Source of the DNA: G963674685 sp964591275
Lineage (GTDB): Bacteria > Lernaellota > Lernaellaia > JACKCT01
Direction: 5' to 3'
Assembly: GCA_964591275.1 (NCBI GenBank)
Contig: CAZQAE010000009.1
Coordinates: 1 to 64,000, forward strand
Length of the DNA stretch: 64,000 nucleotides
Shown: in pieces, positions 34,436 through 42,430 of the stretch
Layout of the letters: each line of letters starts with the position of its first letter
How positions within the stretch are numbered: position 1 is the stretch's first letter
Translations under genes and position numbers: made by a program
Notes under the pieces: generated by a model
Seen by the model: the letters and a program-made list of their open reading frames with translations, nothing else
The model's database searches: none
Told to the model about the DNA's origin: nothing

Positions 34436-37400
34436 TCAATTGTCCACAATCGCCAGAACCTTCTTTTGATAACGACTGAAGGCTTCCGTCATTTTTCCGG
34501 CGTCGCGATACCCCATCATCTTTGCCAGCATGTCGGGTTCGCGTCCGGATCTCGGAAGCTGACTCAAAGGACGCGGGAAAATTGTTCGCAGGCGGTTTTC
34601 GAGCCGTTTGAACCAGCGCAAGGCTTCATCAAGAATTTGGGCGCTATGGTCTGTGATAATTTCGGACCGGGCCAGCGCCGCAATCGCTTCGCGTCTTTGA
34701 TGTACGCGCAACTCCTGGATGCGACCGGCGTGTTGAAGTTGCAGCGCGCCGACAAAAAACTCAATGTCCGTTAAGGTTCCAGGAGATGACTTCACGTCCA
34801 ATTCGCCAGTTGGAACTTGCCGGTGAACCCTTTTTCGGATATCCGCCAGATCACGAATTTCCGCTTCGGTCAAGCCGGGTTTATAAAGAACGTCCTCCAG
34901 CATTTCCACAAAATCCGTTGCCGCCTTGTGGCATATGGCGCGGCAATGCAGCAACGCCAGCCTTGTCGTGACGGGGGCTTGCGTGCGGTAGAAGTTTGCG
35001 GCGCTGGTGAGGGAAGGCACAAGAATTCCCTGCTCTCCAAAGGGTCTTAATCGAAGATCCACGCGATAAAGGAGGCCATCGGCGCTTTTCGATTCCAGGA
35101 TCCTTACAATCCTCCGGCCCACCGTCGTCGCCAGGCTTTGGTTTTTCGGATCAGCGCAAAGAAACACCAGGTCCAGGTCCGAGTTCATAACCGGCTCGCC
35201 CTCGCCGGCGCTTCCCATTAGGCAAATTCCCGGTTCGTCGAAACCGTCTTCAAAATCGTCCATGACAATTTCCGCCACAGCGCGCACGCAGCCCGCCGCC
35301 AGGCCGCCGGCCAGACTCCAGGCCTGCTCCGGGCGATCCTCCCGATAGCTTTCTTCCAGGGCGATTTGAAGATCGAATATTGTTTTCTGACGGCGAAGCA
35401 CACGCAGGGCTTTGTCGCCGGACTCTCCCTGATACGAATCCATCACGGCCTGTGAAACGGCCTCGACGCCGTCGGACACGTCCTGCGCGGTGCATAGAGG
35501 AACAAAGGCTTCGGGATGCGCCAGTAACTTTTCCGCCAGCCAGGAGCCACGGCCCAAAAGCCGCATGAGCACCTGCGCCATGCGGTCATCCGAATCCAAC
35601 ATCGACAGCAGCGTGCCCGCCGCTTTATGTCCCGTAACAAAGCGTTCAAAGGCCCGCAACGCGGCCAATGGCTCCGCCGTTCCTTCGGCCAGTGCGGCAA
35701 TCCGGGGAATCAAAGACTCCAACCTGGCCGTGAAACCTTTGATCGGAAGGGCGTCGGGGCTTGTGGCGATGCGTGCAAATATTTTATACGCTTCTTCCGG
35801 CGCTGAAACGCCGGTCGCGGCTATTTGCCTGATGGACAGCGTGGCCAGCGAAGGCACGAGATGAATTCGCCCCATTGAGCTTCCGGCGTCGGACGCATAC
35901 CCGTCATCTTCATTTCCCTGCTCGGCGGTGGAAAACAGTTCATCGAAAATTGCCGTGACCTTGCCCCGGTATCCCTCATACATCAGCATCAGCTCCGTGA
36001 CGCAGGTAAATCCCATTGATCGTGCCAAAGCTTCACGAACCAGACCTTCGGGCGGCAGCCTGTGATTCTGGCGCCCGTCAAAAAGCTGAATGCGGTTTTC
36101 CAGACGCCGCAGGAAGATGTACGCTTCGCCGCATGTGTCCAGATCCTTTTCCGGCAGCAGTTCGCGCCGACGCAGTTCATCGAGCGCCGCTTTCATGCTC
36201 GGCGTGCGCAGTTGCGGGATTTGTCCGCCGTAGAGCAATTGATAGGTTTGGACTACGTATTCCAGTTCACGGATGCCGCCCCGTGAGAGTTTGACGTTTT
36301 CATTGCCTCCGACTGCGATGCCATTTTCCGCGTCAAGCTTGCTTTTGATGCGGCGAATTTCCGCCAGGGCTTTGGGGTCCATACCGCGGCGAAAAACGAA
36401 GGGCCTCATCGTTTCGATAAAGTTTTCGCCGAGTCGCTCGCTTCCGGCGACAGTTCGCGTGCGGATCAGCATCTGCCTTTCCCAGGCCTGCCCGAAATAC
36501 TCGTAATGATACTCCGCGCTCTCCAGGGAACAGGCCGCTGCGGCGGCTCCTCCTCCGGGGCGCAAACGCAGATCAACCCGAAGTCCCACGCCCTCCGGTC
36601 CCAATAGCGCGGTCAGGCGCTGAGCCATTTCGATAAACCACTCCCGCAGGGAAAAAGAGCCGGCGGATTCGTCCTCATCCATTTCATAGAGGTAAATCAG
36701 GTCCACATCGGACGAGGCGTTTAGCTCGCGCCCTCCCAATTTCCCCATGCCCAACACGCAAAAATCACGCTTCGACCCATCAGCGGCCAGGGGGCGGCCA
36801 TGTTGGCGCACCGTTTCCCGCCAAGCCTCCTCATAAGCAAAGCGGATGGGAAGCTCGGAAGCGGCGGAATAGCCTTCCAGGACAAGCCACGGATCGCCCT
36901 CATCGCAAAGGTCGAAAAGCGCGGCCCGAGCCATAAGCAGCGCGTGCCAATCCCTGATCGTGGTTGCGCTGAATCCGCATTTTTCCGCCGCTTCTTTCGG
37001 CGAGGCGCAATCCGAGACTTTTTGAAAAATCTCATGGGCCGGGGGCGCATCAAAAACTTCCGCCATCAGATCGCCGGCTCGCTGCACGGCCCAGGGACTT
37101 GCGCCGCAAAGAAGCGCGAGGCGAGGCAGATTGTCCCGGTGGAATATCCGGTCCTTTTGGGGAGAATCGGCGAACTGCGCCATCTGGTGAAGAGATTTGG
37201 AAGGAAAGGAGGATTTCAGGGACGCAGCCAGGATCGCCCCGGCATCGAGTCCGACCGACGCCAACGCTTTCAAATCCCGGGGCGCGCTTTCGTCAAAGCG
37301 AATATCCGAATGCGTCGGATTGTTGCTGAGGAGGCGGCGCGTTAGCGCCGCGATGTCATTTTGTCCATTTTCACCGATGATTATGCCATCCTTATGGAAT

Positions 37401-37453
37401 GTCCTGGTACATCGTGGGAACGCCGAAGGCCACGGTGGCCGGCGAACTGGCAA
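34436..37453 (-). CDS. glnE: Glutamine synthetase adenylyltransferase/deadenylylase
   Basis: Bifunctional nucleotidyltransferase of about 1000 residues that switches glutamine synthetase off and on by adenylylation. The first half has the deadenylylase site (GMGKLGGRELNASSDVDLIYLYE) with its all-helical partner region (GGIRELEYVVQTYQLL). The second half has the adenylylase site, here GSAGEGEPVMNSDLDLVFLC, with SSPGTLTDIEFFVGALQL after it. The second site has lost the usual GYGKLGG spelling but keeps the S-D-L-D metal ligands. The open frame starts with TTG at 37453, inside the upstream lipoprotein gene. The true start may lie 60-70 bases downstream, where AAGGA occurs, but no standard start codon is well placed. 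Confidence 0.92.
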   Translation of the reverse strand: MPVRRPPWPSAFPRCTRTFHKDGIIIGENGQNDIAALTRRLLSNNPTHSDIRFDESAPRDLKALASVGLDAGAILAASLKSSFPSKSLHQMAQFADSPQKDRIFHRDNLPRLALLCGASPWAVQRAGDLMAEVFDAPPAHEIFQKVSDCASPKEAAEKCGFSATTIRDWHALLMARAALFDLCDEGDPWLVLEGYSAASELPIRFAYEEAWRETVRQHGRPLAADGSKRDFCVLGMGKLGGRELNASSDVDLIYLYEMDEDESAGSFSLREWFIEMAQRLTALLGPEGVGLRVDLRLRPGGGAAAAACSLESAEYHYEYFGQAWERQMLIRTRTVAGSERLGENFIETMRPFVFRRGMDPKALAEIRRIKSKLDAENGIAVGGNENVKLSRGGIRELEYVVQTYQLLYGGQIPQLRTPSMKAALDELRRRELLPEKDLDTCGEAYIFLRRLENRIQLFDGRQNHRLPPEGLVREALARSMGFTCVTELMLMYEGYRGKVTAIFDELFSTAEQGNEDDGYASDAGSSMGRIHLVPSLATLSIRQIAATGVSAPEEAYKIFARIATSPDALPIKGFTARLESLIPRIAALAEGTAEPLAALRAFERFVTGHKAAGTLLSMLDSDDRMAQVLMRLLGRGSWLAEKLLAHPEAFVPLCTAQDVSDGVEAVSQAVMDSYQGESGDKALRVLRRQKTIFDLQIALEESYREDRPEQAWSLAGGLAAGCVRAVAEIVMDDFEDGFDEPGICLMGSAGEGEPVMNSDLDLVFLCADPKNQSLATTVGRRIVRILESKSADGLLYRVDLRLRPFGEQGILVPSLTSAANFYRTQAPVTTRLALLHCRAICHKAATDFVEMLEDVLYKPGLTEAEIRDLADIRKRVHRQVPTGELDVKSSPGTLTDIEFFVGALQLQHAGRIQELRVHQRREAIAALARSEIITDHSAQILDEALRWFKRLENRLRTIFPRPLSQLPRSGREPDMLAKMMGYRDAGKMTEAFSRYQKKVLAIVDN

Positions 37454-38474
37454 TGGCGCCGCGCCGCTCCCAGGTCATTGATTGTTCCTCTCTGGTGAAA
37501 ATATCGATCTGCACGGTCGCGTCGTGATATACGCTGCCGCCCGTACTGAAGCCGCTTTCATTGAAAACGAAAGCCTCGACAGCTCCTTCGCTGACCCCGA
37601 GCGCGGTGACTTCAATACGCAGGTTGCCCCGCGTGGCGCGCACGTGCAGTCCCTGTTCTTCGTCGATCCAGGAAGTGGCTGATACATTGAGATCGGTTGA
37701 GCGAAACTCAAACAGTTCGCCGCCGGATAAAAGTGCGATGTTCACATCATTCAGGGTCAGGGGACCAAGAAGGAGATCCTGCGTCAGTAATACGAAGGAG
37801 TCGCCGGGGTCTGTGAAATTTGAAGCGACAATCCGCGTTGCCGGACCGGGAAATTCCCGACCCCAGAAATGATCTGCAATGACCCTCGCGCCGAAGAATT
37901 CGTGCACGCGGTCGCCGACGCGAATTGTCCCTTCAGCGCGGGCCAGCAATGCCCCAACGTGCCAGTTGAAGGCCAGGAATGGAATATTTGTTAAAATCCC
38001 CATCGTGGAATCCCACTCACTTTCGACGAGGACCCGCAGGTCGAACTCCACCGGTGTTTCACCCGGAATAGAGCCGCGCAAAACGGTTTGCGTCCCGCGG
38101 CTATCGCCTATGCGAAGGTCGATGCTTTGTCGGCTCGCGTCGAAATCTCTGATGGAAGTCGTCTGGAAAAACGGAGCGCCATCTTCTGAACTGGAAAAAT
38201 ACACTAGCGCGCCGCGCGTATTCGGATCATCGGATCCCGGATTGAAAACGCCCATTGTCAGATCGAAGGATGCCTTGTCCTCGGGCACAACTACATGCCA
38301 GTTCCATGTCTCAAAAAATGGATTGCTGACGCCGTTCCAGTGGTAGCGGTTCGGATTGAGCGTCGGCCAGTCGATATCCATTCCCTCGTCGTCGTAGGGG
38401 TCATCATCGTGCGCGCAAGAAACCAAAACACACGCCAGCACGCACAAAAGTGAAATGCTCATCAGCTTGCACAT
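37392..38474 (-). CDS. Lipoprotein with AttH/CrtC (tocopherol cyclase)-like fold
   Basis: ATG 38474 has AAGGAG upstream. Signal peptide ends LVSC (acyl-Cys 20) followed by a short acidic start (AHDDDPYDDEG), a reduced version of the poly-Asp cassette. The body of 330 residues is beta-rich. The pattern WHVVVPEDKASFDL early on and ADHFWGREFPG in the middle resembles AttH/CrtC hydratases and tocopherol cyclase, which are double lipocalin-like barrels binding hydrophobic molecules. That link is by motif memory and moderate at best. It may be co-transcribed with glnE, whose open frame begins within it. Confidence 0.55.
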   Translation of the reverse strand: MCKLMSISLLCVLACVLVSCAHDDDPYDDEGMDIDWPTLNPNRYHWNGVSNPFFETWNWHVVVPEDKASFDLTMGVFNPGSDDPNTRGALVYFSSSEDGAPFFQTTSIRDFDASRQSIDLRIGDSRGTQTVLRGSIPGETPVEFDLRVLVESEWDSTMGILTNIPFLAFNWHVGALLARAEGTIRVGDRVHEFFGARVIADHFWGREFPGPATRIVASNFTDPGDSFVLLTQDLLLGPLTLNDVNIALLSGGELFEFRSTDLNVSATSWIDEEQGLHVRATRGNLRIEVTALGVSEGAVEAFVFNESGFSTGGSVYHDATVQIDIFTREEQSMTWERRGAIASSPATVAFGVPTMYQDIP

Positions 38475-38615
38475 CGCCGTCTCCTTCAAACAATTTTCAG
38501 ATTGCGCTTTGCTTAAAAAAAACCAAGCGCCGCCCAGATCGTTTTCCCATGAAAATCCAAGAGCCGCAATCGTGATTTTGGCGCTCATTGGCCTTGACCG
38601 AAAAAAAAATGCCGC

Positions 38616-38750
38616 CTATAAAAATAGTTCTTTACAAGCGCCGCGAAGTTTCTTAAGATGTTCCTTGAAGTATTGGCCATAACATATTGAAATAATTGTA
38701 TAAATTGCGCATAAAAGTATATTGAAAATCAGAATGTCTTTCCAGGCCAT
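38616..38750 (-). CDS. Possible small membrane protein, 44 aa
   Basis: From ATG 38750: MAWKDILIFNILLCAIY, continuing as one membrane helix to about residue 25, then a basic tail. GACGGA lies directly upstream as a weak ribosome-binding site. Its amino-acid content suits a real single-pass protein, but no family is recognised and the codon signal is weak at this length. Divergent from the DUF2442 gene. Confidence 0.3.
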   Translation of the reverse strand: MAWKDILIFNILLCAIYTIISICYGQYFKEHLKKLRGACKELFL

Positions 38751-38836
38751 TCCGTCGCGCCGCGCCGCGGGGGCTATTTTATGGAATTGGGAGCGATTGA
38801 ACGCTTTTGTTTTTCCATTGAAGGAGGTCATGATCC

Positions 38837-39079
38837 ATGCGCCGCATTCGAAAGATTCAGCGGGAAGAAAGTTTTCGATTGCGCTTGATCTACGATGACG
38901 GCTCGGTCGCCGTTGTGGATTTTCAGGATCTGATTGACAGGGAAGGCATATTCACTGCCTTGAAAGAACCGAAAATGTTTTCCGATGTGCGACTTGTTGA
39001 AAATGGTCAGAGCATCCAGTGGCCCAACGAGCTGACCTTAAGCGCCGACGCCCTTTGGCTCGACGCCTTCGGGGCATAA
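38837..39079 (+). CDS. DUF2442 family protein
   Basis: An 80-residue protein that matches the DUF2442 pattern: RLRLIYDDGSVAVVDFQDLI, then FTALKEPKMFSDVRLVENGQSIQWPN and ADALWLDAF. Members of this type often accompany DUF4160 proteins and are suspected parts of toxin-antitoxin-like pairs. No DUF4160 gene is beside it here. AAGGAGG lies ten bases before the ATG. Confidence 0.75.
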   Translation: MRRIRKIQREESFRLRLIYDDGSVAVVDFQDLIDREGIFTALKEPKMFSDVRLVENGQSIQWPNELTLSADALWLDAFGA

Positions 39080-39106
39080 AGAGACAAAGCGGGTTTTTCC
39101 TGGCAT

Positions 39107-39710
39107 TCAGCGCCGTACGGCATTGGAGTTTTCCAGCCGCTCGTCAAGGATGTCGCAGGTCCGGTGAAAGCTGGGCAGGTGCTTTTTTAGAACTAACGGA
39201 TTCAATTCCCCCAGGACCACAAAAGACCTTTTGCCCTTTTTGTATGCATTTGAGCAATTTCTGGTCGCGTGTTCCAGCTTATCCTGTATGTCCTGGCGTG
39301 ATTTATTTTCCAGATTATTTACGGACGGCAGTGCGTTCAACTGCAACTCGTGCCCATAATGTGTTGATAGTGTTTCTCGATCCGCGACAATCCAGGTTTC
39401 CATGCACGTTGTCATGAACAGAACCTGCTCATCCGAAGCATTGTCCGGTTTTTCCCATTTGTCTCGGCTATGCAAATGTTCCCATGTCTTATCAATTTCC
39501 GTTATCGGGTCTTCGCTGTCGATCAGCATGGCGATGTAATCATCGGCCCCTTGGCAATTGTTGGCGTTCTTAAAGTCATTGTATGTCGAGTACCAGCCTC
39601 GGCATTTGGTTTTTATAGCCGCATTTTTCCAGCAGCCTTCTGAATCCTTGTCTGCAACGCACGTGTAGTTCCTTGGAATCTCCGCCGCCTTCAAGGAAGA
39701 TTTTTACCAT
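39107..39710 (-). pseudogene. DUF4276 (TOPRIM-like) gene with a frameshift
   Basis: From ATG 39710 the frame reads MVKIFLEGGGDSKELHVR and on to KNQMPRLV, which is a DUF4276 N-terminus. It then meets a stop at 39576. The rest of the domain continues in another frame: STYNDFKNANN, LIDSEDPI, FMTTCMETWIVADRETL and KKGKRSFVVLGELNPL, to 39107. The full span is 604 bases, one more than a multiple of three, so a single inserted base (or two lost) near 39590-39610 explains it. DUF4276 proteins are predicted TOPRIM-like nucleases paired with OLD-like ATPases in defence. Its start overlaps the ATPase gene stop by 7 bases. Either inactivated or a sequencing error. Confidence 0.75.
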
Positions 39711-40879
39711 CGGACTCCTCCGATTTCGCCCTTGGTCCATAGTTCGCCTAGACGATAGTTTTTCAACCACTCGGATAGATCGTCGGCATTAAGTCTGGAC
39801 ATCCTGGTTTGCCCCTGATGTTTTTCACATACTACAACTGATTCGGGAGTTTCGCTTAAGGCGTCAACGAGAATATCCGAGTGCGTTGTGACGATGAGTT
39901 GCGTTCTCGTTGAAGCGTCAATTAAAAGATCCGTCAATTGAGGCAAAATGTCCGGGTGAAGTCCCAGTTCCGGTTCTTCGATGCATATCAATGGCGGCGG
40001 AGTCGGGTCGCACAGAATGGCCAGCAGGCAAAGATATCGCAATGTGCCGTCCGACAGCCTGGTCGCGGGAATGGTGAACTCGCCTTCGGTAAAAAAGACT
40101 TGCACCGCTCCTCCCTCGACGCTGATGTCATAATCACTGACGCCCTCATACAAGTCCTGCAATCCTTTGAGAATGGCCGCTTTCGCTTTCGGTTTTTTCC
40201 GCAAACGGTTCAATACAAGTCCGAGATTGGAAAAATCTTCTTCCAGTCTGTCATTTCTCATGTCGGCCTTTTGAGGACGGCGAAAAACCGTATTTCGCCC
40301 AAAGCTCCACTCGCGATATGCGCGTATTTTCTCGTACTTGGAAATCAAATGATAAATTTCAGGGTACTGGTCCGGGTCACGCCGCTGGGCAAGAATCGAC
40401 GCATCAATCTCCACGCTGTCTCTTTCAAGACTCCTTTTTTTTCCGTCTACATTTTCCTCGTCCTTGGTATTTATTACCGGGTGCCCCCGGTTAAACGTGT
40501 AGTATAAATATGGATCTGGTTTACTTGGTTCTGGTTTCTCATTTTCTATTCGTTCGTCGACGACGCAAAAGGATTGGTTGTCATTTGCGAAGGCGAAAAA
40601 GTGCCTTAATAATTGGTCATTTCCCGGATTTTCCAGCAGGACTTCGACGGAGGCCGGCGTCTTTTCCGAGCCCTTCCATATCCATTCGCCGACGCCGCCG
40701 TTTTGGCGCACAAGTTCGCGGACGTCGGCAGGCGTGGCGCGCAAGAGTGTGATCGCCTCAATCAAGTTCGACTTCCCGGCGGCGTTTGGGCCGATCAGCA
40801 CGTTCAGTTTATTTAAGCTCAACGGTTCGGTGTCGGGTCCGAATGAAAGCAAGTTGCGCGGCCAAATTTGTTTCAGCAT
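39704..40879 (-). CDS. OLD-like AAA (ABC-type) ATPase, defence-associated
   Basis: SMC/OLD-type ATPase of 391 residues: Walker A GPNAAGKSN near residue 32, an all-helical insertion in the middle, the ABC-like signature RLSDGTLRYL, Walker B LICIEEPELGLHPD and the switch His in VTTHSDILVDAL. This is the AAA_21 group seen in OLD, Gabija-like and PARIS-like systems, where the ATPase senses invasion and controls a TOPRIM or nuclease partner. The downstream, overlapping DUF4276 gene is that partner, but carries a frameshift here. The pair probably formed an anti-phage or abortive-infection module. Confidence 0.82.
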   Translation of the reverse strand: MLKQIWPRNLLSFGPDTEPLSLNKLNVLIGPNAAGKSNLIEAITLLRATPADVRELVRQNGGVGEWIWKGSEKTPASVEVLLENPGNDQLLRHFFAFANDNQSFCVVDERIENEKPEPSKPDPYLYYTFNRGHPVINTKDEENVDGKKRSLERDSVEIDASILAQRRDPDQYPEIYHLISKYEKIRAYREWSFGRNTVFRRPQKADMRNDRLEEDFSNLGLVLNRLRKKPKAKAAILKGLQDLYEGVSDYDISVEGGAVQVFFTEGEFTIPATRLSDGTLRYLCLLAILCDPTPPPLICIEEPELGLHPDILPQLTDLLIDASTRTQLIVTTHSDILVDALSETPESVVVCEKHQGQTRMSRLNADDLSEWLKNYRLGELWTKGEIGGVRW

Positions 40880-41020
40880 TGTAGATCCCGTTTATATTGG
40901 ATGAAGGTCATCCTGCTTCTCATATTTTCAACAATACACGCGGCTTCCCTTGTTTAGCAATAACCGCATCGATTCTGATTCGGATGACAATGACTTTTGA
41001 CAGATAATCATTGATACAAA

Positions 41021-41875
41021 TCAGTAGTCATGCTTTGTCGGGAATTTCCTCTGACGATAAAAGCTATCGAGCAGCTTGTCTTTTTCCAAAAACCGCTCTT
41101 TGAGCCAATCGGACAACTCGCCTGCATCGACCGGCAATTCGTCCAGGGGAAAGCGACGGACATGAATATGGATGCGTTTGACCAGGCCCATCATCAACTG
41201 CCACAAACTCGGCAGGCCCCGCTCATACGCGATACTCATGTCGTACACCGCGTCGATATTGGCGTGCAATCCCTCGATGGTGGCGGTGAAACCTTTTGTG
41301 CGTGGGATGAAAACGTTTTCCGGCGCAGGCATGTCGTTATTTTCAGCGTAAATTTTTGCCTGGATCAGCTTTTCAGGCGTCAGGCGCATGCCCTCGACGA
41401 AATTGATAAACCAGAAGGGCAGATCGTTTTCCGTGATTTTGGAAAAGGTTTTTTTCAATCTTTGGCAGTCAGTGTCTCAGTTTCTTTTTACGAAAATGCA
41501 GTTGACGAAGCGCAGTCCCCACCCGATGCCGGGCCAATATTTTATGGAGTTTTTTGAAAAATAGCTCAAATCTCCAAGCCGACCATGCTTGTGCGCCAGC
41601 GCAAATAGGGCCATGGCGTCGGCGAAGCTCTGATGATTGCCGATGAGCACGGCGTTTTCGCCCGGTGAAAGATCGTCGCCGGTGATGACAAAACGCGTGC
41701 CGCAGATATGTTTCGTCCACCAGATGGCTGTGGACAACCACAGATCGGGAATCAGCCTGTTGGCTTTTCCAAACGCCCTTTTTGAAAATGGCCGGATAAT
41801 GCAGGAAAGAAACTGCGCGACGTTTATAAGAAAAACGGTTGGCAGAAAAAAGACAACGGCGAATATGCCTTTTGC
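41021..41875 (-). pseudogene. LPLAT/PlsC-like acyltransferase interrupted by in-frame TGA
   Basis: Reading one frame from about 41870 to 41021 gives a complete lysophospholipid acyltransferase-like protein of about 280 residues. It has an N-terminal membrane segment, RPFSKRAFGKANRLI, VLIGNHQSFADAMAL (the NHxxxxD catalytic motif), FVKRN, then FVEGMRLTPEKL and FIPRTKGFTATIEG. It is broken by one TGA at 41477-41479, just after KRN, where relatives have Trp (KRNW). One base change (TGG to TGA) explains it. No normal start codon precedes the membrane segment. So it is a recent pseudogene, an assembly error, or a recoded gene; recoding is unlikely because TGA ends several neighbouring genes. Confidence 0.7.
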
Positions 41876-42046
41876 CTATGCGAGCACGCGAAGGCCAACC
41901 CCCACCGGATCTTTCAGGGGTTGGATCGGTATTTATTTTGCGTTGATAAAGGACTGGATGAGAAAAAGAGCGATCTTATCACCCCGGATCACAGGCACAC
42001 CTCAACGCCTCGCTTTCCCAGGTGAAAAAGTCCTTTTTGGCAAGTG

Positions 42047-42068
42047 TCGGCAGGTTTTCACCTGCCGA
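42047..42068 (-). terminator. Hairpin after the HU gene
   Basis: A perfect 9-bp stem (TCGGCAGGT / ACCTGCCGA) with a TTTC loop, starting 8 bases past the HU stop. There is no T-run after it on the minus strand, so it is a likely mRNA end-stabiliser or a weak terminator. Confidence 0.5.
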
Positions 42069-42075
42069 GCTCACA

Positions 42076-42369
42076 CTATATGATCGAGTCTTTGAAGCCT
42101 TTGGACAAACGCATTTTCACGGCGGTCTTGGCGGGGATCATAATTTTCTCGCCTGTAGCCGGATTGCGTCCTTCCCGTGCCTTTCGATCGGACTTGACGA
42201 TTTTTCCGAAGCCCGGAAGAGTGAAGGAATCCGCGGTCTTCACTTCCTCAACAGCCAGAGCCATCAGGTCATCGAAAAATTGTCCCACGTCTTTTTTGGC
42301 CATACCCGTTTTCTCGGCAAAATGCGCAAGAAGCTGCGATTTGGTCATAGCTTTTTTCGTGTCTCCCAT
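42076..42369 (-). CDS. HU-family DNA-binding protein
   Basis: A 97-residue HU/IHF-fold protein: an N-terminal helical dimer part (MTKSQLLAHFAEKTGMAKKDVGQFFDDL) and the beta-arm motif GFGKIVKSDRKAREGRNPATGE, which includes the DNA-intercalating Pro. It binds and bends DNA in the nucleoid. It could be HU or IHF; the RNPATGE spelling is shared by both. Single gene with a strong hairpin behind it. Confidence 0.92.
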   Translation of the reverse strand: MGDTKKAMTKSQLLAHFAEKTGMAKKDVGQFFDDLMALAVEEVKTADSFTLPGFGKIVKSDRKAREGRNPATGEKIMIPAKTAVKMRLSKGFKDSII

Positions 42370-42430
42370 AAGTGTCCCTCCAAGACAGTTCAGCTAATAA
42401 TCCCTGGCACAAAGCCAGTCGGAAATTTTC

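Noticed and set aside
41021..41875. TGA recoded as Trp or selenocysteine in the acyltransferase frame
   Set aside because: TGA is a normal stop in neighbouring genes such as gspL and the LytM peptidase gene, and no SECIS-like hairpin is evident after the codon.
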